From NCBI GenBank assembly GCA_013152765.1, contig JAADFT010000144.1:1-6026 (forward strand): 6,026 nt of DNA. The letters run 5' to 3'. A program made the translations under genes and the position numbers. The notes under the pieces are model-generated. The model was not told where the DNA came from. It did not search any database and was given only the letters and a program-made list of their open reading frames with translations. This document shows, piece after piece, positions 1 to 6,026 of the stretch. The stretch comes from Calditrichota bacterium (GTDB lineage Bacteria > Zhuqueibacterota > Zhuqueibacteria > Oleimicrobiales > Geothermoviventaceae). Numbering within the stretch: position 1 is the stretch's first letter; each line of letters begins with the position of its first letter.

Positions 1-3000
1 CAGCGACGCTACCCGCCGGCCGAGCATGTCGTACACGACCAGTCGGACTTTCGACCGCTTCGGCAGCGTAAAGGTAAGCCTGACCGAGCTGTTGAACGGA
101 TTCGGGTACGGAGCTGACAACTCAAACCTGGCAGGCAGTTCGCCTTTGCGTGCGTGGTCCACGGCATTGATCATACCGAGCTCTACCGCCGAAGTCACCT
201 CCACGTCGTCGATGTAGACGCCTTCGGCCTGGGTGTCGCCGTCACTCACGAACTTGAAACACAACCGCGTCTGTGTGCCGGGCGGCAAAAACCCCAGATC
301 GTAGCGGTAAGGCAACCAGTCGTTTCCCATCAGTTTTCCCGGCAGGGCACCGCCGCTCCCGATGAAATCAAGCGTCTTCCAGGTCCCGTCTGGCAAAAGC
401 ACCCGCACGTACAAGCCGTCGACGCCGTAAATCGCTACGTCGTACCAGCACCAGAATGTCAGTTGCGCATCCTGCCCCACTGTAAACGGCAGCGTGACCA
501 GCGAGTCCGCCATCCCCGCTACGTACTCGTGCGTCCGACCGTTGCCGCAGTAAAACGCCGTGGGAGCAGAGTAAAAACGAGCGTCAGTCAGCTGCCACGC
601 AAGCGTGTCAAGCTGGCTCAGAGGCTCGTCCCACCGCGCCAGGGACGAGCAGCTATCCACAAATCCCGTTCGCCCCACTGTTACCTGCACCGTGTCGCGC
701 GCGCTGTAGCGCCCGTCGTTTGCTGCAATCGTCACTTCCACCGTAGGAAACCACGGCGACGGTGCCGAAGCATCAACCGTTGCAGCCACGCTCAAACTGG
801 TCGTGGCGCCTGACTCCAGACACACCCCCTCGCCGCAGCTCAGCGGCCCCTCTTCGACCTGCAGCCCTTCTGCAAGCGATCGAAACCGCACCTGGATCCC
901 GCATGCCGCGCCCGAGCCGAGGTTGCTCAGTCCAAAAACGAACTCGCCGCTCTCTCCCGGGTTGATTCGGTGCTCTTTCGTAGCAATTCGGATCAGGTGC
1001 GCGTGCAATCGTGGCCACCCCACAGAAACCGCCAGTTCCACCGTCCGGCCGGGCAACTCCAGTTTCAGCGGTGCGCTGGCGCCATCCTGGACTGTGTCCG
1101 CCGTTACGACCGTAAAAGGTCCCACCCAGGTGCTGTCACCGGGCGTTAATTCCCCTACATCCACACTGGCTGTTTGTACTTCCAGCCACACCGCCTTGCT
1201 GGTCAACGTCGCCATGCCCCCCGCCGAGCCTGTGCCTCCCGCGTTCCAGACCAGAAACCACAACTCCGACGTCGTTCCCGGGTTCAAGAGCTCGTCCGGG
1301 AACTGGTCCTCAATCTTCTTCGCTGCCACAGCAAGGTAGGCCTGCGCACTCGTTACCACAATTCCGCTCTCGTGCGGCAACAGGTTCTGCCCTGTCACCA
1401 CTACCTTGCCCGGCAGGCCTGCCTCGAGGGAGTCCACGGGGACGCTGGCAAATCCAGCCGCATCCGTAAGCGCCACACCCCGCAACCGGCCATCCTGCGA
1501 AATCGCCACACGAGCACCGGAACACGGCTGGCCGTTCGCAGTCACCATGACCTCCACGCTGGTTGCCCCAGTGGGAATCGTGTCCGGATGCTGGACACTT
1601 AGCTCAGCGGGCACATCCGTCCACAGCGGCAACTCGGGATCGCCGAGCAGGTTGATCTCGTACTCACACCACCGGTACACGTTCTCCTGCCTGGCGAAAG
1701 GCATGTAGTAGGCCTTCGCCAGCGCAAGCGCTCGTCCCACCTCCTGCACACCTTCCTGGAAGACAAACCGGTAGAATTGTTGATCGAAGCGGTCCGAGTA
1801 GCCAAAATGCGGATTCCCTGGCGAGCCCCAGCCGTACCGTGAGTTGCCAATGAACGCTACCGCACCGCCGTTCGGATTGTTCAGAAAATCCTCGGCAATG
1901 CACTCGTGATCGAAAGCAGCCGGCCAGCAGCCGATCGAGTAGATCAACGGGAGACGTCCCCCGTTTGTCAGCCCCTGCACGTCCGAGCGACGCAGGTACC
2001 CCTGCCCGACGCCCATCACCGTGTACCAGGCATGTCCGTCGTGGTTCACGAAGTTGTAGCCGCTGTTCAACGCTTCAACCACCGACTCCACACTCTCGTT
2101 ACCCAGCGACTCGTACAGTTTGGTAATCGGATCAAACCGATCCGGCACGTACAAAAGGTCGATCAGATTCTTGCCTTCGCCGGAGTCGGTGTACGGATTG
2201 TTCCACAGCACTTCGCCGAGAAAAAGCATCTTGAGTACGGTCTGCGGGTCAGGGGCTCTCTCGTACACGCTGTCCTTCCAGACGAAGGTTCTCACCTCGT
2301 CGTACGTTTGTACCGGCGCACGCCCCACGTAGACGTCCGGAAAACCGTCCACCTGATCGTCAACCTCGCCGAAAACAGCGTTTCCGTTCGCGTTCCAATC
2401 GCCGTCCAGATCAGAAAAGTACAGGTCGCACGGGATGTTGTTCTCGTTCTCCGCGTAGTTCGCTTCGCAGTCCATGGCGAACGCGTAGCGCATCGGCACC
2501 GTCCAGACGTCGCCACCCAGGAGCACCCAGCGCGTTCCCCACTCCCTGTGCGCGAATTTCAGAAACTCCCGCACCTGCTCCTGGTGATCGAACCCCGAGA
2601 AGTTCCGGTAGATCCACTCTACGGAGACTACTTTCGCCGTGATTCCCTTCTCGTTCTTCCAGCGCACGAGCGGCTCGAACGTCGGCACGAATGATCCTGA
2701 GGTCACCACAACGTACTGCGCAATCGGCAAATCCCGCGCAGACGCAGCCTTCCGTTCATTGCCCTCTGCCGTGAAGTCGAAATCGGCGAGCAGACGTGCC
2801 CCCTCTTTCGCTACCAGCCCTCGCTGTGCCTGCGCTGTCCATTCCGCCCTCTGAACCCCTGTGAACCTCAACGTGACCCCGGCGGCCATTTCCAGGCGTC
2901 CACTCTTGGGCCAGTACCTGAATGGACAAACCACCGCTGTCACTAAAGTCGCGTCTCTCAGTGGTTTTGTTCTGATGATTCGGACCGCATCCGAAGGGAA

Positions 3001-3423
3001 AGCCTCGCTGCTCTCGTAGATGGCCGCCTTACCCTCTTCCAAAGGACCGGCTTCCGACCTGTTCCGCCCAAACGACAGCACCTGAGGCTTCTGGCGCGGC
3101 AAAACCCTGTGCCCTTCCCCAAGATCCCGGTACCCGTCGACCTCGGATTTCACCGAAACCCGCTGCCACTCACCGGGCACCAGAACGTTCACCACTCGCC
3201 ACGGCAGCGAAGGCTCACCAGGCCTGGCAATCACCTCCAGACCAGGCACAAACATGCGTTCGAACCCGTCGATATTTTCAAACTGAACTTCATTGGCAGA
3301 AAAGCGCAGCTCGACCGATTTTCCCAGGGGTTGTTCCGCGTGTGCCACCACCGGCGCCAACGCCATTGCGACCAGCGCAAGCACCACCAAACCCATCCGA
3401 CACCACCGACCGTACTCTCGCAT
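1..3423 (-). CDS. Secreted gingipain-like cysteine peptidase (family C25) with C-terminal YPNPFN sorting-type domain, 3' partial
   Basis: The minus-strand frame from the ATG at 3423 stays open for all 1141 codons to the window edge; no stop is visible, so the C-terminus is missing. Residues 1-29 form a signal peptide (basic start, hydrophobic core LVVLALVAMALA, probable cleavage after AHA). Residues 30 to about 230 resemble the C25 propeptide, including GEPSLPW at 69-75. The peptidase domain spans about 234-601, with the probable catalytic dyad His464 (in NHDGHAW) and Cys499 (in SIGCWPAAFD), a 35-residue spacing close to that in gingipains. It ends in LLGDPELPLW. An Ig-like domain follows (about 604-691), then one or two CARDB/NEW3-like beta domains (about 692-920), a MAM/jelly-roll-like domain (about 921-1079), and the start of a T9SS type A/FlgD-like domain with YPNPFN at 1106-1111. 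It should be an exported, probably surface-attached endopeptidase whose substrate is unknown. Family assignment is strong; the names of the accessory domains are inferred from pattern only. Confidence 0.93.
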   Translation of the reverse strand, partial: MREYGRWCRMGLVVLALVAMALAPVVAHAEQPLGKSVELRFSANEVQFENIDGFERMFVPGLEVIARPGEPSLPWRVVNVLVPGEWQRVSVKSEVDGYRDLGEGHRVLPRQKPQVLSFGRNRSEAGPLEEGKAAIYESSEAFPSDAVRIIRTKPLRDATLVTAVVCPFRYWPKSGRLEMAAGVTLRFTGVQRAEWTAQAQRGLVAKEGARLLADFDFTAEGNERKAASARDLPIAQYVVVTSGSFVPTFEPLVRWKNEKGITAKVVSVEWIYRNFSGFDHQEQVREFLKFAHREWGTRWVLLGGDVWTVPMRYAFAMDCEANYAENENNIPCDLYFSDLDGDWNANGNAVFGEVDDQVDGFPDVYVGRAPVQTYDEVRTFVWKDSVYERAPDPQTVLKMLFLGEVLWNNPYTDSGEGKNLIDLLYVPDRFDPITKLYESLGNESVESVVEALNSGYNFVNHDGHAWYTVMGVGQGYLRRSDVQGLTNGGRLPLIYSIGCWPAAFDHECIAEDFLNNPNGGAVAFIGNSRYGWGSPGNPHFGYSDRFDQQFYRFVFQEGVQEVGRALALAKAYYMPFARQENVYRWCEYEINLLGDPELPLWTDVPAELSVQHPDTIPTGATSVEVMVTANGQPCSGARVAISQDGRLRGVALTDAAGFASVPVDSLEAGLPGKVVVTGQNLLPHESGIVVTSAQAYLAVAAKKIEDQFPDELLNPGTTSELWFLVWNAGGTGSAGGMATLTSKAVWLEVQTASVDVGELTPGDSTWVGPFTVVTADTVQDGASAPLKLELPGRTVELAVSVGWPRLHAHLIRIATKEHRINPGESGEFVFGLSNLGSGAACGIQVRFRSLAEGLQVEEGPLSCGEGVCLESGATTSLSVAATVDASAPSPWFPTVEVTIAANDGRYSARDTVQVTVGRTGFVDSCSSLARWDEPLSQLDTLAWQLTDARFYSAPTAFYCGNGRTHEYVAGMADSLVTLPFTVGQDAQLTFWCWYDVAIYGVDGLYVRVLLPDGTWKTLDFIGSGGALPGKLMGNDWLPYRYDLGFLPPGTQTRLCFKFVSDGDTQAEGVYIDDVEVTSAVELGMINAVDHARKGELPARFELSAPYPNPFNSSVRLTFTLPKRSKVRLVVYDMLGRRVASL
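3337..3423 (-). other. Signal peptide of the C25 peptidase
   Basis: Codons 1-29 encode an n-region with three arginines (R2, R6, R9), a hydrophobic run from about residue 10 to 27, and an A-H-A motif before Glu30 that fits signal peptidase I cleavage. No lipobox cysteine follows, so export by Sec is the likely route rather than lipoprotein anchoring. An internal Met10 could also start a working signal peptide, but the ribosome binding site sits at the right distance only for Met1. Confidence 0.8.
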
Positions 3424-3530
3424 TCTCTGAACCTCCACGCCCGTCAAACGCCCAGAAGCCGCTGCGAAACACCAGCCTTAGATTTTCTACTGCCGTAACC
3501 AGCACCGAGCTTTCCCCCGGTCTCCCAGTC
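3424..3530 (-). other. Short intergenic gap between acetyltransferase and peptidase
   Basis: These 107 bases separate the acetyltransferase stop from the peptidase start. Apart from the GGAGG ribosome binding site I see no stem-loop with a T-run and no well-spaced -35/-10 pair. The same strand and the lack of a terminator allow co-transcription of the two genes, but a weak promoter cannot be excluded. Confidence 0.5.
3432..3436 (-). promoter_or_regulatory. Ribosome binding site of the C25 peptidase
   Basis: The minus strand reads GGAGG here, 8 bases before the ATG at 3423. This is a near-consensus Shine-Dalgarno sequence at ideal spacing, and it decides the start in favour of the first Met over the internal Met10. 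Confidence 0.8.
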
Positions 3531-4730
3531 TCAGAAATGGTCCCTCGGGAACAAAACCGGGTTCGTTCTCGGGAACACCTTGGAAAGCGTCGCCACCGTC
3601 TCCGGGTTCGCCTCAAGCAGCCCCCGGTTGGCCAGCTCCTCCGCACTTACGTAGCCGTAAACAAGTTGCAGCAGGTGGTCCTGCCTTAGCTTCACACGCC
3701 CGGCTTCGCCGCCACACGTTCCCACCTGCACCTTTCTTCCTTCCGGCCCGACCTGCACCACCACCTGGCCAAGATCCGTGTCGAAGCACAACTCCACCTG
3801 CTTCGTCTCCTCAGCCGGCAGGCTTGCCTCCAAGACTTTCTCCAGATCAAGCATCCGACCCATCCAGCCAGCGTTTCGCGGGTAGTTCACAACCACTTCG
3901 CCACCCACATCCAGAAGAAGCGACCGCGCGAACCCGGCATCCGGGTGAATCCGTAAACGCAGCTCCGGTGCGATTTCTTCCTTCGCTTTCCGTGCTAACA
4001 CGGCAAGCAAACTGCGCACGGCACCCGGCTCTTCGCCCACTGCCTCCTCCACAACGGCAGCACTTTCGTCGATCCAGCAGTAGGCAAGCAGCTTCTTTCC
4101 GCTCTTCTTCGCCAGCAGAAGCTTGCCGCCCTTCTCCAGTAGCCAGCGCCAGTAGGTTTCGTCGCGTCTTGCTGGCCCGACCAGAGAGCGAACTTCCCGG
4201 TCGTAAAGCCGCTTCAGCTCCGACACCCATTCGCCCGCTTCTTCAGCCTGAACCTCGGTAACCTCGACCTCTGGTTCAACGCGCAGGGCGCTCGCCGTTT
4301 TGACCCGTACTTCGTATTTCGGCATCACGACGGCGTAACCGTAGCGGTCGTAGTAGTCCGGGATGCCGTCGAGAAGCGAAATCGCGAAACCAGCCTGTTT
4401 GACGTACTCCAGCGCCTCTTCGATTAACCGCCGGTTCAACCCACGACGCTGGAACTCCTGCAACGTCGCCACTACAGACAGTCCCGCTGCCCTCAGTACG
4501 CCGTGCCGCATCTGCACCTGGCGCTCAACAATCAGCAAGTGCGAGACGATCCGGCCATCCATTTCAACCACCCGTACGAAATCCCACCGGTGGTCAGGAT
4601 GCCTCAGCATCCACCTGTACCAGGTCGTCAGTCGCAAGTAACTCGGGTCCCGTGGGAACACACGGGCGATCAGCTCCGCCGTGGTTGCGGCTTCTTCCGG
4701 GGTGATTTGCCGAATGCGTAGTTCTGCCAT
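3531..4730 (-). CDS. Eis-like GNAT family N-acetyltransferase with C-terminal SCP2-like domain
   Basis: A complete 399-residue protein, close to the roughly 400 residues usual for the Eis family. The N-terminal GNAT domain (about 1-145) has an acetyl-CoA binding stretch, LSVVATLQEFQRRGLNRR at 84-101, where QRRGLN stands for the usual Q/R-x-x-G-x-G/A with Asn in the last place. It is followed by PDYYDRYGY at 124-132, matching the YGRFGY segment of Eis; Tyr127 aligns with the proposed general acid Tyr126 of the mycobacterial enzyme. A second, degenerate GNAT-like unit covers about 150-285, with YWRWLL at 193-198. The SCP2/sterol-carrier-like domain covers about 290-399 and ends in RDHF; in Eis the terminal Phe carboxylate is thought to act in catalysis. 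The product is probably a cytoplasmic enzyme that moves acetyl from acetyl-CoA to an amine. Eis acetylates aminoglycosides and protein lysines, but the substrate here is unknown. The frame is open upstream to an ATG at 4931, but the added 67 residues look non-coding and the ribosome binding site supports 4730. Confidence 0.88.
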   Translation of the reverse strand: MAELRIRQITPEEAATTAELIARVFPRDPSYLRLTTWYRWMLRHPDHRWDFVRVVEMDGRIVSHLLIVERQVQMRHGVLRAAGLSVVATLQEFQRRGLNRRLIEEALEYVKQAGFAISLLDGIPDYYDRYGYAVVMPKYEVRVKTASALRVEPEVEVTEVQAEEAGEWVSELKRLYDREVRSLVGPARRDETYWRWLLEKGGKLLLAKKSGKKLLAYCWIDESAAVVEEAVGEEPGAVRSLLAVLARKAKEEIAPELRLRIHPDAGFARSLLLDVGGEVVVNYPRNAGWMGRMLDLEKVLEASLPAEETKQVELCFDTDLGQVVVQVGPEGRKVQVGTCGGEAGRVKLRQDHLLQLVYGYVSAEELANRGLLEANPETVATLSKVFPRTNPVLFPRDHF

Positions 4731-4735
4731 CCCTG

Positions 4736-4740
4736 TCCTT
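4736..4740 (-). promoter_or_regulatory. Ribosome binding site deciding the acetyltransferase start
   Basis: The minus strand reads GGGAAGGACAGGG directly before the ATG at 4730, with AAGGA 5 bases from the start codon. This supports the 399-residue form over the in-frame start at 4931, whose extension would add Arg- and Trp-rich sequence not expected before a GNAT domain that begins naturally at MAELRIRQI. Confidence 0.7.
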
Positions 4741-5058
4741 CCCGATCGTTTGCGAAATTTCTGGCCACGCTGCTGAGTTGCTCTTCCGACTGCACCGTGC
4801 TCGCGGTTCAGCAGCCACCAGTTCCGTCCTACCGTGTCAGCACGATTTTCGCGAGTACACCAAACGCTCCCGGCCTGCCACACGCCTACCACAGCAAAGG
4901 CCACCGACGCCTCCGCCGATGGCCTTCCCATTTTGCCGCCAGGTCAGTTTTGTCCTGTGCACTTTTTGTGCCGCGTTCTTGTCCGTCACCTGTCGTCTCG
5001 CTCTGCTTGCCGGAGTTCCGTCCAGGCAAGGCCCCTCATCCGCGCGCCACATCGCTCC

Positions 5059-5070
5059 GTACCCGGGTAC
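5059..5070. repeat. 12-base perfect palindrome
   Basis: GTACCCGGGTAC reads the same on both strands. It lies in the non-coding region upstream of the acetyltransferase, 3 bases from the small hairpin at 5074-5090. It could be a binding site for a dimeric regulator or part of an RNA structure; the sequence alone does not show which, and chance is possible in GC-rich DNA. Confidence 0.4.
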
Positions 5071-5073
5071 ACA

Positions 5074-5090
5074 GCGGCCGAGATGGCCGC
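5074..5090. repeat. Small 6-bp inverted repeat
   Basis: GCGGCC and GGCCGC flank a 5-base spacer (GAGAT), giving a perfect GC-only 6-bp stem. It sits directly beside the palindrome at 5059-5070. No T-run follows on either strand, so it is not a typical intrinsic terminator. Confidence 0.35.
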
Positions 5091-5156
5091 CCAACACCCA
5101 CAGCCACGAAATCTAAGCCAAATTCGCCCGGCCCAACTCGCCGGTTCCTCTGTTAC

Positions 5157-5193
5157 GGTGCGGCTCTGGCGGTTCAGCCTCCGGAGCCGCACC
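5157..5193 (-). terminator. Strong stem-loop just after the aminotransferase stop
   Basis: The arms GGTGCGGCTCTGG (5157-5169) and CCGGAGCCGCACC (5181-5193) pair over 13 positions with one T-G wobble, and the 11-base centre can fold further. The stem begins 13 bases beyond the stop codon of the aminotransferase, the usual place for a transcript-end hairpin. On the gene's own strand no T-run follows, so it would be a non-canonical terminator or an mRNA 3'-end protecting stem. A CTTTT lies on the other side of the stem, as read on the plus strand, but no plus-strand gene is seen. Confidence 0.45.
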
Positions 5194-5206
5194 AGTGCTT
5201 TTCCGC

Positions 5207-6026
5207 TCAGATTTCCTCAGCGTTCTCGCGGACCTTTTCGATCGCGCGCACGATGTCGTCCATGTCCTCCCGAGACCCGAGGAGAATATTCTGAGTGAGC
5301 CAAATGGCCTCATCGAAACAGGCACGTTCCGTTTCCGGCAGGTGGAAGGCTTTGTAGTCCACCGGCACGTCGATCACCTGCCCGCGTCCGCCAAACGTCT
5401 TGTTTTCGAAAACAGGCTGTTTGTACAGGGGCAACGAGTAGCCGCCGCTCGCGGGAATGCCTTCCGCCCGCAAGGCCTGCAAGAATGCCGCTTTGCTCTT
5501 TCCGCCGAACGCCTCCTTCTTGTAGCGGAAAATGTAGAGGTGCTCCGCGTGGCTCGTCACCTTCGGATCCTCTTTCAGCGGCTCAATTCCGTCGATCTCT
5601 TTCAGCTTTTCCGTGAGGTAGGTGGCGTTCTCCTGCCGCGTCTGGAGCTGCTCCTCGTAGCGTGAAAATTGCGCCAGCAACACCGCGCCCTGGAACTCGG
5701 TCATTCGGAAGTTACCGCCGTAGTAGAAATGCTCGTACCACTCGCCGTCCTCAGAGCGACCGCAGTTGTGGTGGGAACGCGCAAATTTGGCCACGGTCTC
5801 ATCGTTCGTCAGGATGATCCCGCCTTCACCGGCATTGATGTTCTTCGACGACTGAAAGCTAAACCCACCAGCGCCTCCGATCGCGCCAACCCGGCGTCCG
5901 TTCCACTCGGCGCCCCAGGCCTGGGCCGCATCCTCCACCACGAACAGGTCGTGTTTCGCGGCGATTTGCATGATCCGGTCCATGTCTGCAGGTCGGCCAG
6001 CAAAATGCACCGGCATGATGCCCCGC
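5207..6026 (-). CDS. DegT/DnrJ/EryC1/StrS family PLP-dependent aminotransferase, 5' partial
   Basis: The last 272 residues are visible; the frame is open to the window edge, and ATG at 6016 is an internal Met inside the family motif RGIMPVHFAGRPADMD, not the start. Full-length members have roughly 370-430 residues, so about a third is missing. Key features are EDAAQAWGAEW, whose Asp (codon 5930-5932) should bind the PLP ring nitrogen, and FSFQSSKNINAGEGG, whose Lys (codon 5843-5845) should form the Schiff base with PLP. The later segments CGRSEDGEWYEHFYYGGNFR and MTEFQGAVLLAQ are also typical. The enzyme should transfer an amino group, usually from Glu or Gln, to a keto-sugar or cyclitol, in the cytoplasm. 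The SFQ-x2-K-x3-AGEGG and CGR motifs recall AHBA synthase and scyllo-inosose aminotransferases as well as sugar aminotransferases, so the exact substrate is open. The frame ends in TGA at 5207-5209 and a hairpin follows. The rest of its pathway is presumably beyond 6026. Confidence 0.92.
   Translation of the reverse strand, partial: RGIMPVHFAGRPADMDRIMQIAAKHDLFVVEDAAQAWGAEWNGRRVGAIGGAGGFSFQSSKNINAGEGGIILTNDETVAKFARSHHNCGRSEDGEWYEHFYYGGNFRMTEFQGAVLLAQFSRYEEQLQTRQENATYLTEKLKEIDGIEPLKEDPKVTSHAEHLYIFRYKKEAFGGKSKAAFLQALRAEGIPASGGYSLPLYKQPVFENKTFGGRGQVIDVPVDYKAFHLPETERACFDEAIWLTQNILLGSREDMDDIVRAIEKVRENAEEI

Larger units (their letters stand above)
4731..5206. other. 476-base intergenic region with no convincing gene
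   Basis: This stretch separates the aminotransferase stop from the acetyltransferase start. Short open frames on both strands (for example minus 4837-5097 and 4986-5192, plus 4778-5116 and 4797-5294) give low-complexity, Arg/Pro/Ser/Gly-rich translations with no recognisable family. What it does hold is a strong hairpin at 5157-5193, a 12-base palindrome at 5059-5070 and a small hairpin at 5074-5090. The promoter for the acetyltransferase is expected in here, but I could not find a -35/-10 pair with good sequence and spacing. No tRNA or recognisable riboswitch was seen. Confidence 0.6.

Noticed and set aside
154..2694. Long plus-strand open frames opposite the protease (154-813, 803-1339, 1906-2694)
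   Set aside because: Their translations are Arg/His/Pro/Val-rich with no family features, and they lie antisense to a continuous, clearly recognisable C25 frame. They are shadows produced by GC-rich codon use.
3441..3446. TTGACG-like -35 box just before the protease
   Set aside because: It lies about 18 bases from the start codon, so the matching -10 would fall inside the coding region, and none is seen there.
3504..3522. ACCG...CGGT inverted repeat after the acetyltransferase stop
   Set aside because: The stem is only 4-5 bp with no T-run, too weak to call a terminator.
4731..4931. 67-residue N-terminal extension of the acetyltransferase from the ATG at 4931
   Set aside because: The added sequence has no domain character, the GNAT domain starts naturally at MAELRIRQI, and AAGGA lies 5 bases before the ATG at 4730.
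4837..5097. Minus-strand 86-codon open frame in the intergenic region
   Set aside because: The translation is Gly/Arg/Cys-rich without recognisable features, and it overlaps the palindrome and hairpin and other equally open frames.
5110..5136. Possible minus-strand promoter, TTGGGC (5131-5136) and TAGATT (5110-5115)
   Set aside because: Both hexamers are weak matches and the spacing is only 15 bases, so it cannot be told from chance.
4797..5298. Plus-strand open frames of 154-165 codons crossing the gap into the aminotransferase
   Set aside because: They are Ser/Arg/Pro-rich, overlap one another in different frames, and run antisense into the end of the aminotransferase.
6014..6016. ATG at 6016 as the aminotransferase start
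   Set aside because: The family motif continues upstream (RGI before MPVHFAGRPADMD), so this Met is internal and the gene begins outside the window.

Overview
The window holds three genes, all on the minus strand, so transcription runs from the high-coordinate end towards position 1. In that order they are: the C-terminal two thirds of a DegT/DnrJ/EryC1/StrS-type PLP aminotransferase (cut by the window edge at 6026), a complete Eis-like GNAT acetyltransferase (399 aa), and a very large secreted gingipain-type (C25) cysteine peptidase, of which 1141 residues are visible before it leaves the window at position 1. No RNA gene, insertion sequence, CRISPR array or tRNA was seen.

The DNA is GC-rich. 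The protease pairs a C25 catalytic domain with several beta-sandwich modules and ends in a YPNPFN-type module (T9SS type A / FlgD-like C-terminal domain). From general knowledge this architecture is common in Bacteroidota and in FCB-related candidate phyla (for example WOR-3, Eisenbacteria, Zixibacteria, KSB1, Latescibacteria, Calditrichota). The GC-rich composition and the non-Bacteroidota-looking neighbours make an uncultivated FCB-type lineage the better guess, but the phylum cannot be fixed from this window.

Layout: 1-3423 is the C25 peptidase, with a signal peptide and a strong GGAGG ribosome binding site. 3424-3530 is a short gap with no clear terminator or promoter, so the peptidase could be co-transcribed with the gene before it. 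3531-4730 is the Eis-like acetyltransferase. 4731-5206 is a 476-base non-coding stretch containing a strong hairpin just after the aminotransferase stop codon, a 12-base perfect palindrome and a second small hairpin. 5207-6026 is the partial aminotransferase.

The three genes do not form an obvious pathway. The aminotransferase probably belongs to an upstream amino-sugar, cyclitol or surface-polysaccharide cluster outside the window, and the large gap and hairpin separate it from the acetyltransferase-peptidase pair. I found no clear sign of a novel defence or mobile system here. The points most worth a second look are the multi-domain protease, the conservation of Eis-type catalytic features in a probably non-actinobacterial host, and the structured intergenic region.
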